A stretch of 64,000 nt of DNA from positions 186,001-250,000 of the forward strand of contig NZ_SLUI01000002.1 of the NCBI RefSeq assembly GCF_004339805.1, written 5' to 3'. Positions 27,589 through 35,629 of the stretch are shown here, piece by piece; position 1 is the first letter of the stretch; the number at the start of each line of letters is the position of its first letter. Below the pieces are notes generated by a model. It saw only the letters and a list, made by a program, of their open reading frames with translations. It made no database searches and was not told the origin of the DNA. A program made the position numbers and the translations under genes. The DNA is from Anaerospora hongkongensis. Lineage in GTDB: Bacteria > Bacillota > Negativicutes > Sporomusales > DSM-15969.

Positions 27589-28032
27589 TTATTTAACAAC
27601 CATAACAGGGCAGTTAGAATGATACAATACATAACTGCTTACACTGCCTAACACTAATTGTTCAATCGTGCCAAGTCCCCTGCTGCCCATTATAACTACA
27701 TCATATTTCTTCTCAGCACAAAAAGTTACCACAATATCTTTGGGCGATCCAATTTCTAAAAATCCCTTTGCCTCAACTTCAGGGGGGATTTTTTTTAATG
27801 CCTCATCAATAACGCTTTGTCCGGCTTCCTGAATATCGTCCAACACCCTGTCTGGAATATACCCCCCTGTACCTACATGCCCGATAGCTGCCACAGCGGA
27901 CGATAAGTTCACAACATGCAGAACACCAATAGAGGCTGAACACTGTAAAGCCAGATACGCAGCATATGACAAAGCTCTTTCAGAATTGACCGAACCATCC
28001 ACCGGAACTAAAATCGTTTGAAATTTAGGCAT
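27589..28032 (-). CDS. Universal stress protein (UspA family)
   Basis: 147 residues with the Usp alpha/beta fold. The start FQTILVPVDGSVNSERALSYAA and the end GSRGLGTIEQLVLGSVSSYVLYHSNCPVMVVK contain the G-x2-G-x9-G-S ATP-binding motif of the MJ0577 type. It is the fourth gene of a padR-hlyD-MFS-usp unit, 18 bp downstream of the transporter. AGGAGG precedes the ATG. Confidence 0.9.
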   Translation of the reverse strand: MPKFQTILVPVDGSVNSERALSYAAYLALQCSASIGVLHVVNLSSAVAAIGHVGTGGYIPDRVLDDIQEAGQSVIDEALKKIPPEVEAKGFLEIGSPKDIVVTFCAEKKYDVVIMGSRGLGTIEQLVLGSVSSYVLYHSNCPVMVVK

Positions 28033-28050
28033 AACCTACCCCTCCTTACT

Positions 28051-29634
28051 TTATATTGTTTCCGATGCTGCAGGATCTGAGTCTCCCCTTTTCCGTCGGA
28101 TAAGCAGTGCCAACAGGCTGCCAGCAAAACACAAGGCAGCAACGGTAAAAAACACGTCCTGGAAAGATAAGATAGAAGACTGACGGGAAATCATTTGCCC
28201 TAGCAGCGCTTTAAACATAACATACTGTCCAGGTAACAGACCATGCCCCGTTAACCACCCATTGGCGGCAGTCAGCAGCATGGCGCTGTCCATTCCCTGA
28301 TTGGCCCATAATGCCTGCAACAGCCGGAAAACATCCTGTGAAGAGTGAATTGCCGGATTCAAATACTCATTTAATACGGCAGTATGATAAATTTCCCTGC
28401 GGGTTAACAGCGTCTCGGCAAAAACCACCCCGATACTGCCGCCAATAATTTTTGCCAAATTAAAGATTCCTGACCCGACACCGATTTTATCCTTCGGCAA
28501 TGAGGAAACGGCACAATTGGTTAGAGGCGACATGGTAAGGCCTAGACCGATACCGAATAAGGAAAGGCGTGTGAAGAAACTCCAGGCTGAATAATCAGCA
28601 CTGATCGTATCCAGTGAGTAAAGCGCACAGGCGATCAGGCTGATCCCGGTAAATGCCGGCAGCTGTGATCCGAAACGGTCAGCCAGTCGCCCGCCGATCG
28701 GTGAAAACAGTACCATGGCTGCCGTAAGCGGGAGCAGCATGATCCCGGCAGTAACCGAATTATAATGTAATATGGATTTCATGAAAAAGGGCAGTAAGAA
28801 ATTTCCGCCGTAAAAAGCCACAAATGTGATAAAGCCAACCACATTAGCTACAGTAAAATTCATATTCGCAAACAACTGCATATCAACCATCGGCTGCTTC
28901 ACTCTTAATTCAACCAGCAGAAATAAAACAAACGCGGCAAAAGCGAAATAAAATAGCACAAGAATATAAAGAGAATCCCAGCCTTCCTTCTGTCCCTGAT
29001 TCAAGGCAACAAGCAGCGAACTGATGGCCGCAATAAGCATGCATGCTCCCAGATAGTCGACAGCAGCTTCCGGATTTTTTCTTGATGCGGGTATCACCGT
29101 TAGCGCAAAAATAATACTAAGCACACAAATCGGTCCAACGGAAAAGAAAATGGAACGCCAGTCAAATTTCTCTATTAAATAACCTCCGGCAGTTGGCCCG
29201 AGCGCACTGCCGGCAGCTGCCATTGCGCTCCATATTCCCAGTGCCTGCCCTCGCTCATGCGCTTCAAATGTTTCGGCGACAATTGTCATAGCATTGGGCA
29301 GCAGCATCCCGGCTCCAATCCCCTGAAGGATGCGAAAGAAAATCATTTCTGCAGAAGATGTAGCTATACCGCACAGTAAGGTGGTAATGGTAAAAAGCAC
29401 CAGCCCTGTTAGGTACATGCGTTTTGCTCCATACAGATCCCCTAATTTGCCTGTCAGTGGCAGGGTCGATCCATAAGGCAGCATATATCCAAGCGATACC
29501 CAGACAACGGAGTCCATATTAAAGTTTAATGCCGCCATAATATTGGGAAGAGCAATATTTACACAACTGCTGACATAAGCACTTAGCACAGTGCCAAGGC
29601 AGACGGCGCATAAAATAGCATATTTTTTAATCAT
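28051..29634 (-). CDS. DHA2-family drug efflux MFS transporter (EmrB/QacA-like)
   Basis: 527 residues with about 14 membrane helices. Motif A is seen as GKLGDLYGAKRMYLTGL and motif C as GIWSAMAAAGSALGPTAGGYLIEKFDWRSIFF, both typical of DHA2 exporters. It is 34 bp downstream of an HlyD-type adaptor, the usual EmrA/EmrB pairing, which moves drugs across both membranes in diderms. The substrate is unknown. The Shine-Dalgarno is weak (TAAAAGAGG). Confidence 0.9.
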   Translation of the reverse strand: MIKKYAILCAVCLGTVLSAYVSSCVNIALPNIMAALNFNMDSVVWVSLGYMLPYGSTLPLTGKLGDLYGAKRMYLTGLVLFTITTLLCGIATSSAEMIFFRILQGIGAGMLLPNAMTIVAETFEAHERGQALGIWSAMAAAGSALGPTAGGYLIEKFDWRSIFFSVGPICVLSIIFALTVIPASRKNPEAAVDYLGACMLIAAISSLLVALNQGQKEGWDSLYILVLFYFAFAAFVLFLLVELRVKQPMVDMQLFANMNFTVANVVGFITFVAFYGGNFLLPFFMKSILHYNSVTAGIMLLPLTAAMVLFSPIGGRLADRFGSQLPAFTGISLIACALYSLDTISADYSAWSFFTRLSLFGIGLGLTMSPLTNCAVSSLPKDKIGVGSGIFNLAKIIGGSIGVVFAETLLTRREIYHTAVLNEYLNPAIHSSQDVFRLLQALWANQGMDSAMLLTAANGWLTGHGLLPGQYVMFKALLGQMISRQSSILSFQDVFFTVAALCFAGSLLALLIRRKRGDSDPAASETI

Positions 29635-29668
29635 ATACTAGCCTCTTTTAGTAAATTGGACACTGTAA

Positions 29669-30688
29669 TTATTGAACCTTAACAGTAATTACAGCCGACA
29701 TCCCCGGCTTTAATACAAAATCCGATTTTTCTGCTTTTACCTTAACTGGCAGCCGCTGAGTAACCTTCGTAAAGTTTGCTGAACTATTTTCTGTCGGCAG
29801 CAACGCAAACTGTGAGCCTGCAGCAGGTCCTACCTCCACTACATGACCGGTAAACGTCTTGCCCGGATAGGCATCAACAGTAAATTCGGCCAACTGACCT
29901 ACTTTTATTCTACCGATATAGGTTTCTTCAATATTGGCACCAATCCATACATCTGAAAGATTGGTAATACTGAATAACTGCTGACCAAAGGAAATAATTT
30001 CACCGTCTTCCACTGATTTTAAGGCTACTACTCCCGAAACAGGTGCTTTAATTGTCGCATCCGCCAGCTGGATTTCGGCATTTTTCAAAGCTGCCTTGGC
30101 TTGTTGAACAAGAGCCTGCGCAATCAAAATATCTTCCTGGCGGGATCCTTCCCGGCTTAAACTGTATTGTTCGGTAGCAGCAATGTACTGTGCCCTGGCG
30201 ATAGCAAGGCTCGTTTTACTGGAATCCCTTTGTTGAATAGAAATTGCTCCCTGCTGGAACAGGACTTCATCGCGCTCACTGTTTTTTTTAGCGTTTTCCA
30301 AATTTGCTTTTGTCTGCAGCACAGAAGCATTAGCTTGAGCAATTTCTTGCGGCCTGTTTCCTGCGATAGCAGCGGCAAGCCTAGCCTCAGCCACTGCAAG
30401 ATTGGCTTTTGCCTGCTCTACCTGTACTTCAAATTCCTGTTGCTCAAGTATGGCTATTACCTGCCCAGGCGTAACATTATCGCCCTCATTTACCAATACC
30501 TTGTCTACTCTGCCACTTACCTTACTGCTAACCGCAACAATTGTTCCCTTTACCCGGGCATCATCCGTAGACACGAGCCTGGCTGCTCTCAGCCACCACC
30601 ATATTCCACCGGCAATTAAAATTGCCGCCAATAAACCAATAATGATCACCATGTGCCGGTTGCTGATTGCAGGTGTCCCTTTATTCAC
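29669..30688 (-). CDS. HlyD/EmrA-type membrane fusion protein
   Basis: 339 residues. It has a single N-terminal membrane anchor (about 13-35) and a lipoyl half (GTIVAVSSKVSGRVDKVLVNEGDNVTPGQVIAILEQQEFEVQVEQAKANLAVAEARL). A long coiled-coil hairpin with repeated KANLENAKK and QAKAALKNAE follows. The second lipoyl half is TIKAPVSGVVALKSVEDGEIISFGQQLF, and a beta-barrel end completes it. It bridges the partner transporter to the outer membrane. GGGG lies before the ATG. It sits between padR and the DHA2 gene. Confidence 0.93.
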   Translation of the reverse strand: MNKGTPAISNRHMVIIIGLLAAILIAGGIWWWLRAARLVSTDDARVKGTIVAVSSKVSGRVDKVLVNEGDNVTPGQVIAILEQQEFEVQVEQAKANLAVAEARLAAAIAGNRPQEIAQANASVLQTKANLENAKKNSERDEVLFQQGAISIQQRDSSKTSLAIARAQYIAATEQYSLSREGSRQEDILIAQALVQQAKAALKNAEIQLADATIKAPVSGVVALKSVEDGEIISFGQQLFSITNLSDVWIGANIEETYIGRIKVGQLAEFTVDAYPGKTFTGHVVEVGPAAGSQFALLPTENSSANFTKVTQRLPVKVKAEKSDFVLKPGMSAVITVKVQ

Positions 30689-30727
30689 AATTTCCCCTCG
30701 CCTTTTTCTTGTAAGTTGTTCTTTCGC

Positions 30728-31081
30728 TTATTGTCCCAGCAAATCTAAACGTAAGATGGCGACTTTCTGCTCTACTTGTTTCAGCCGCTCTTCCAGCATG
30801 ACCTCCAGTGCCGGTATGCGCTCCCCACCTGCCTCAGTAAGCGTATAAATCCGCTTGCTGCGTGTAACGGTACTATCCCACTCACCAACAACATATCCCC
30901 GCTCCTCTAATGTACGCAGCAAAGGGTATAACGCATTCGTATTTGGTGTATACCCGCCTTGGGTACGATGTTTAATTTCAACAGCTAATTTGTTTCCGTG
31001 CGCCGGAGCCTGCTGAAGAATCTTCAGTATGTATAAACCTAACACGAGTCTTACATAACTCACGTAATTGTCGTTTGGCAC
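30728..31081 (-). CDS. PadR-family transcriptional regulator
   Basis: About 117 residues with the PadR winged helix (LVLGLYILKILQQAPAHGNKLAVEIKHRTQGGYTPNTNALYPLLRTLEERGYVVGEWD) and a C-terminal dimerisation helix. The start is GTG at 31081, behind AAGGTGGG 11 bp upstream. A longer reading from 31156 runs through AT-rich inverted repeats that look like operator DNA and has no ribosome site. It is first in the efflux operon and likely its repressor. Confidence 0.88.
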   Translation of the reverse strand: MPNDNYVSYVRLVLGLYILKILQQAPAHGNKLAVEIKHRTQGGYTPNTNALYPLLRTLEERGYVVGEWDSTVTRSKRIYTLTEAGGERIPALEVMLEERLKQVEQKVAILRLDLLGQ

Positions 31082-31109
31082 AGCTGCTATTCCCACCTTT
31101 TCGCTTTTG

Positions 31110-31140
31110 ATTAATATATCATTATTAATAATATCAATAT
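31110..31140. promoter_or_regulatory. AT-rich palindrome, possible PadR operator
   Basis: ATTATTAATAAT, a 12-bp perfect palindrome, is flanked by near-symmetric ATATC/GATAT elements just upstream of the chosen padR start. This is evidence by position and symmetry only. Confidence 0.4.
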
Positions 31141-31177
31141 TTGCCATCCAGTTCAATATCTTTTTGCGCTTTGTCCG

Positions 31178-31227
31178 CCAAAAGGAAAGGTCTGCAATAC
31201 GCTGGTATTGCAGACCTTTCCTTTTGG
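31178..31227 (-). terminator. Perfect 23-bp hairpin after metA
   Basis: CCAAAAGGAAAGG... through CAATAC is repeated exactly in reverse complement around a 4-nt loop (GCTG). It lies 15 bp after the metA stop and just upstream of padR. It acts as terminator of metA, but its perfection is unusual. Confidence 0.75.
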
Positions 31228-31242
31228 GTATTGCGATTTTTA

Positions 31243-32199
31243 TTAAATTCCTGCTCCATACAGGCTGCTTATATCATCCGGTTCGGTGAGTTTTTCCAAA
31301 TCAAAAGGTGTACCCTGATAAACATAATAGTTTAACCAGTTTGAAAAAAGTAAATTTGCAGCGCTGCGCCAACGAACCACCGGCATTTTGGACGGATCAT
31401 CATTGGGATAATAATTAGCCGGTATATTAATTGGCAGGCCTTGCAGAACATCCCGGTCATACTCAGCCTTTAGCGTAAGTGGATCATATTCGGAATGGCC
31501 GGTAATAAACAAAGCCCGGTGTTTTTTATCCGTTATTGCGTAGATGCCTGCCTGCTCCGATTCCGATAAGATGCAAAGCTCAGGTATCTTTTCAATATCT
31601 TCCCGTTTTACCTCGGTATGCCGCGAATGAGGAGCATAAAAGACGTCATCAAAGCCGCGAAACAGCATTTTTTCCTTAATATTTACGGTATGTGGAAAGA
31701 CGCCAAACATTTTCTGCGCGAGGTCATGCTTGGGGATACCGTAGTGATGATACAGGGCGGCTTGCGCGCCCCAGCAGATATGGAGCGTAGAATAAACATT
31801 CGTTCTGCTCCAGTCCATAATCTCGCATAACTCCTGCCAGTAGTCAACCTCTTCAAAAGGAATTTGTTCCACTGGCGCCCCGGTAATAATCATGCCATCA
31901 TATTTACGGCTTTTTACGGCTGCAAATGTTTCATAGAATTTAACCAAATGCTCATGAGGTGTATTTTTCGGTTCGTATGTCGTGGTATACATAAAATCAA
32001 ATTCCACTTGCAGCGGAGAATTTCCTAAGAGCCGCAGCAGCTGTGTTTCTGTCACGATTTTTGTGGGCATAAGATTCAATAATAAAATACGAAGCGGCCG
32101 TATGTCCTGGGAATAAGCACGATCCTCATCCATGGTAAATATATTCTCTTTTTCGAGGATATTGACTGCTGGCAGGTTGTTAGGAATCTTAATTGGCAT
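31243..32199 (-). CDS. metA: Homoserine O-acyltransferase (MetA family), probably acetyl-CoA-dependent
   Basis: 318 residues. The catalytic Cys is in LHICWGAQA (near 142) and the catalytic His and Glu are in FITGHSEYD. It activates homoserine for methionine synthesis. In the substrate pocket the sequence TGAPVEQI has Glu at the position reported to select acetyl-CoA in Bacillus-type MetA, whereas succinyl-CoA enzymes have Gly (TGAPLG in E. coli). O-acetylhomoserine is therefore the predicted product. Upstream is an ABM-domain gene 30 bp away. No SAM or T-box leader is seen. Confidence 0.92.
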   Translation of the reverse strand: MPIKIPNNLPAVNILEKENIFTMDEDRAYSQDIRPLRILLLNLMPTKIVTETQLLRLLGNSPLQVEFDFMYTTTYEPKNTPHEHLVKFYETFAAVKSRKYDGMIITGAPVEQIPFEEVDYWQELCEIMDWSRTNVYSTLHICWGAQAALYHHYGIPKHDLAQKMFGVFPHTVNIKEKMLFRGFDDVFYAPHSRHTEVKREDIEKIPELCILSESEQAGIYAITDKKHRALFITGHSEYDPLTLKAEYDRDVLQGLPINIPANYYPNDDPSKMPVVRWRSAANLLFSNWLNYYVYQGTPFDLEKLTEPDDISSLYGAGI

Positions 32200-32229
32200 A
32201 CCTTCCGCTCCTTTATACTGATCTATGTA

Positions 32230-32529
32230 TTACGATAACTCTATTTCTTCCGAGTGATACAGCCTGACAACCGTTTTTTCGGCCAACAAAGGCAGCGACT
32301 GTTGGCGCCACAGGTAAATATGCGGCATCTGCTGATGCTTATCAAGGGCATTTTTATCCGTCCATCTCTCAACAAATAGTAAGTTCGAAGCATCATAGGG
32401 ATCTTCCAGCAATTCATAGCTGATGCATTCCTCTTCCAGTCTGGTAGCAGCAATTAACGCCTTGGCATATTCAAGTAGTTCGCTCTTTTTCTCTGGCCTA
32501 ACCGTCAACTTTGCCAATACAACTAACAT
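32230..32529 (-). CDS. Antibiotic biosynthesis monooxygenase (ABM)-domain protein
   Basis: 99 residues of the ferredoxin-like ABM/YgiN family: VLAKLTVRPEKKSELLEYAKALIAATRLEEECISYELLEDPYDASNLLFVERWTDKNALDKHQQMPHIYLW. Family members are small quinol monooxygenases or haem-degrading enzymes, and many have no known function. It lies 30 bp upstream of metA in the same direction; whether they share a message is unclear. Confidence 0.85.
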   Translation of the reverse strand: MLVVLAKLTVRPEKKSELLEYAKALIAATRLEEECISYELLEDPYDASNLLFVERWTDKNALDKHQQMPHIYLWRQQSLPLLAEKTVVRLYHSEEIELS

Positions 32530-32788
32530 AGCTTCACACTCCTATCTGTAACATATTTTACTATTAAACGCAAAAACCTGCAAAACAAACTTTAGTTTAC
32601 ACAGTCTGTTGCTGAGGCACCATCTGCGTTTTACCCGCCAGGAGTAGTTCTGTATTTTTAAAATCATCCCTGTCCACTTTTTCAATAAAAACCACATAAA
32701 AAACACACACTATGATCTCACACAGCTTTTTCTGCAGGAAAAGCAGCTTGTCCAGCGAAGCTTTTCTATAAAAAGGAGGAATGTAATT

Positions 32789-33043
32789 ATGAATTCTACA
32801 TTGCGTATCGTCTTAGGCAACACGGAGCGAACAGCCGAAGAAGTCATTTCCTTTTTTCGTCATCATGTCGATGATTTTGCCGGTTTGCATATGGAAGCGG
32901 TTGAAACTAATCCACAGCGCGTCGGCCAACTAATTATCGATGTTCAGGCTCCGTCCGAATCTGTTGATACCGCTAAGCTCCGGAAGATGCTTAACGAAAC
33001 CGGCGAATGCATGTTTCAGGTTGATTCCATTGAGAAACGCTAA
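32789..33043 (+). CDS. Small protein of unknown function upstream of the kai operon
   Basis: 84 residues (MNSTLRIVLGNTERTAEEVISFFRHHVDDFAGLHMEAVET...), soluble, with an alpha-beta pattern and no recognisable motif. AAAGGAGG lies 9 bp before the ATG, so translation is likely. It has its own terminator and lies 186 bp before kaiC, so it may be separate from the Kai genes. Confidence 0.65.
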   Translation: MNSTLRIVLGNTERTAEEVISFFRHHVDDFAGLHMEAVETNPQRVGQLIIDVQAPSESVDTAKLRKMLNETGECMFQVDSIEKR

Positions 33044-33067
33044 CTAAAACTACGACCAAGGTCAACC

Positions 33068-33096
33068 CAGCCCGGCAATATGCCGGGCTTTTTGCT
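33068..33096 (+). terminator. Terminator after the 84-residue gene
   Basis: AGCCCGGCA pairs with TGCCGGGCT around ATA, then TTTTT. Confidence 0.85.
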
Positions 33097-33229
33097 GTCT
33101 AATATTGTCAGAAAACAGCTTGTTTTAGCAAAGATATCCAAATAAGGATTTTTTTAGAGGATTATGTAAAAAAGAGTCTAATAATATATTCGTTTTGCTC
33201 ATTAGCAACTGTTCTATTAGGGGGATTTT

Positions 33230-34930
33230 ATGACCATATTGCACAAGGCATATCCAGCACAGATATTAAAGAAATGTCCTACAGGTATTCAAGGCTTGGA
33301 TGATATAACTTTTGGCGGACTGCCACTCGGCCGGACAGCGCTCGTTTGCGGTGCGGCAGGCTGCGGCAAGACCTTGCTGGCGATGCAGTTTTTAGTAAAT
33401 GGCGCACAATTATATAATGAACCGGGAATTTTTATGTCCTTTGAAGAAAACGAAACTGAACTGGCAGAAAACTTCGCTTCTCTAGGTGTGGATCTAAACG
33501 AGCTCACTGCACAGAACAAAATCAACCTAGATTATGTTCATTTGGATAAAAATGAGATTGCTGAAGCCGGTGACTATGATTTAGATGGTCTGTTCATCCG
33601 TCTGGATTATGCAATACAATCCATCGGCGCAAAGCGCGTAGTTCTTGACACCATAGAGGCTCTTTTTTCGGGATTATCTAACACTACTATTTTACGTGCC
33701 GAACTGCGCCGTCTTTTCCGGTGGTTAAAAGAAAGAGGGGTGACTGCAATTGTCACCGGTGAAAGAGGTAATGGCACGCTTACCCGCCACGGTATTGAAG
33801 AATATGTCTCTGACTGCGTTATCCTGCTTGAGCATAAGGTGGTAGATCAAATATCGACTAGGCGCCTGCGCATTGCCAAATACCGCGGCTCGGCTCATGG
33901 AACAAATGAGTATCCTTTTCTAATTGATGAACAGGGCATCTGTCTGATGCCAATTACCTCGGTAGGTCTTAACGCTGTGGCATCGATAGAACGAATTTCA
34001 TCAGGCATCGAACGGCTTGATACTATGCTTGGGGGGCACGGTTTTTATGTTGGCTCCAGCATATTAATCTCCGGTACGGCCGGTACAGGCAAAACTTCAC
34101 TTGCTGCCAGCACTGCAGATGCAGCCTGCCGCCAGGGAAAGCGGTGTCTATATTTTGCCTTTGAGGAATCGCGAAGCCAAATTGTCCGCAATATGAAGTC
34201 TGTTGGCATTGACCTGAACCAATGGCTCGACCAAGGTTTGTTGGAAATCCATGCCTCGCGTCCCACACTGTTCGGGCTGGAAATGCATCTGGTTAACATG
34301 TACAAAAAGGTCACTGAATCTAAGCCGCAGCTTGTTATCCTCGACCCAATATCAAATCTCACCGCTGCGGGAAATTGTTCTGATGTGAAGCTGATGCTTA
34401 CCCGCATGCTTGACTTCCTGAAACTGCAAAACATTACCGCTCTTTTTCTTGACCTTTCCAATTTCAATCAAACCAGTCAGACCGATATCGCCATTTCCTC
34501 ACTGACCGATACCTGGATTGCTTTGCAAAATATTGAAATTAACGGCGAACGCAACCGGGGCCTTTATCTGCTTAAATCACGAGGCATGGCTCATTCGAAT
34601 CAAATTCGCGAGTTCGTTTTAACCGATCAGGGCATTGAACTGCTCGATGTGTATACTGGACCGGAAGGGGTTTTAACCGGCTCCGCCAGATATGCGCAAG
34701 AAGAAAAAGAGCTTGCACAAAGACTGCTGAGGGAACAGGAAATTGAGCGCAAGCGCCGTGAAATTGAGCGCAAGCACCAACAACTGACAGCAACAATAGC
34801 TAGTCTACAAGCCGATTTTGAATCAGAAAAAATGGAATTAGAAAAGATTATGGCCTTGGAAGGAGCTCATTTAACAGCCCTGGACAGCAACAGACTTCAC
34901 TTAGCGAAATTAAGAAATGCTGACGATTAA
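33230..34930 (+). CDS. kaiC: KaiC-like double RecA-type ATPase with coiled-coil tail
   Basis: 566 residues with two KaiC/RecA domains. CI has Walker A GAAGCGKT (41-48) and paired Glu at 72-73; CII has GTAGTGKT (282-289) and paired Glu at 312-313 (FAFEESRSQ). The autophosphorylation pair of cyanobacterial KaiC (Ser-Thr) corresponds to Ser423-Ser424 in AISSLTDTW. The R-G-M-x-H-S-x-x-I-R-E-F segment is conserved. The C-terminus from about residue 487 is an 80-residue charged coiled coil instead of the short KaiA-binding tail. No kaiA is present. GGGGG precedes the ATG. It heads an operon with two kaiB genes and a histidine kinase. Confidence 0.93.
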   Translation: MTILHKAYPAQILKKCPTGIQGLDDITFGGLPLGRTALVCGAAGCGKTLLAMQFLVNGAQLYNEPGIFMSFEENETELAENFASLGVDLNELTAQNKINLDYVHLDKNEIAEAGDYDLDGLFIRLDYAIQSIGAKRVVLDTIEALFSGLSNTTILRAELRRLFRWLKERGVTAIVTGERGNGTLTRHGIEEYVSDCVILLEHKVVDQISTRRLRIAKYRGSAHGTNEYPFLIDEQGICLMPITSVGLNAVASIERISSGIERLDTMLGGHGFYVGSSILISGTAGTGKTSLAASTADAACRQGKRCLYFAFEESRSQIVRNMKSVGIDLNQWLDQGLLEIHASRPTLFGLEMHLVNMYKKVTESKPQLVILDPISNLTAAGNCSDVKLMLTRMLDFLKLQNITALFLDLSNFNQTSQTDIAISSLTDTWIALQNIEINGERNRGLYLLKSRGMAHSNQIREFVLTDQGIELLDVYTGPEGVLTGSARYAQEEKELAQRLLREQEIERKRREIERKHQQLTATIASLQADFESEKMELEKIMALEGAHLTALDSNRLHLAKLRNADD

Positions 34931-34957
34931 ATGCACATTCAAAGGGGGTATATCAGA

Positions 34958-35272
34958 TTGGAAAGTATTGAGCAGGATTCAGAAGAATTGAGGAATGAGC
35001 ATACATACAGGCTAAAGCTATATGTAGCAGGCCAAACCCCAAAATGTGTAAGGGCATTTGCCAATTTGCGCGAAATTTGTGAAACACATCTCTCTGGTAA
35101 ATACAGTATAGAGATTATCGATTTAACCAAGAACCCCCAGCTAGGAAGAGCCGACCAGATCCTGGCTATTCCCACTTTAGTACGTCACCTGCCTTCTCCA
35201 CTAGTCAAAATCATTGGTGATTTATCAAATACTGAGCGGGTATTAGTCGGATTAAGTATACAAACCAATTAG
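34958..35272 (+). CDS. KaiB-like protein 1
   Basis: 104 residues with the thioredoxin-like KaiB fold: [55 protein letters not shown] and KIIGDLS. The start is likely TTG at 34958, 9 bp after AGGGGG; an ATG at 34931 abuts the kaiC stop (TAAATG) and lies before that ribosome site. KaiB binds the CI ring of KaiC after a fold switch and times its phosphorylation cycle or recruits output proteins. It is followed by a second, divergent copy 11 bp on. Confidence 0.88.
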   Translation: MESIEQDSEELRNEHTYRLKLYVAGQTPKCVRAFANLREICETHLSGKYSIEIIDLTKNPQLGRADQILAIPTLVRHLPSPLVKIIGDLSNTERVLVGLSIQTN

Positions 35273-35283
35273 GAGGCGACCAG

Positions 35284-35607
35284 GTGGACGAACTAGCCCA
35301 CTCTGTTCAAGAATTTGAACGAGCAGCTATTAAACCGGTAAATCAGGTATATGTCTTGCAGTTATATATCGCTGGGTCGTCGCCACGGTCCCAGAAAGCG
35401 GTTGTAAATGTCCAGAAAATTTGCAACCAGCTTTCGAGAAACAATTTTGAGCTGCAAGTAATTGATATCTTCCAGCAGCCCCTTCTTGCCAAGGCCGAGC
35501 AAATTTTTGCCGTACCGACATTAGTCCGAAAGTCTCCCTGTCCCAAGCGGCTATTTATTGGCGATTTGGCCGATACTGAAACGATCAAAGCAAGAATAGA
35601 TTCCTAG
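35284..35607 (+). CDS. KaiB-like protein 2
   Basis: 107 residues, clearly KaiB: LQLYIAGSSPRSQKAVVNVQKICNQL, FELQVIDIFQQPLLAKAEQIFAVPTLVRKSP, FIGDLAD. The start is GTG at 35284 behind AGGAGG. The two KaiB proteins are quite different outside the LYxAGxxP and xPTLVR motifs, so they are unlikely to be a recent duplication. Each may bind a different KaiC ring state or partner. A kinase gene begins 22 bp downstream. Confidence 0.88.
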   Translation: MDELAHSVQEFERAAIKPVNQVYVLQLYIAGSSPRSQKAVVNVQKICNQLSRNNFELQVIDIFQQPLLAKAEQIFAVPTLVRKSPCPKRLFIGDLADTETIKARIDS

Positions 35608-35629
35608 TTACCGAAGAGTGAGGGTTACG

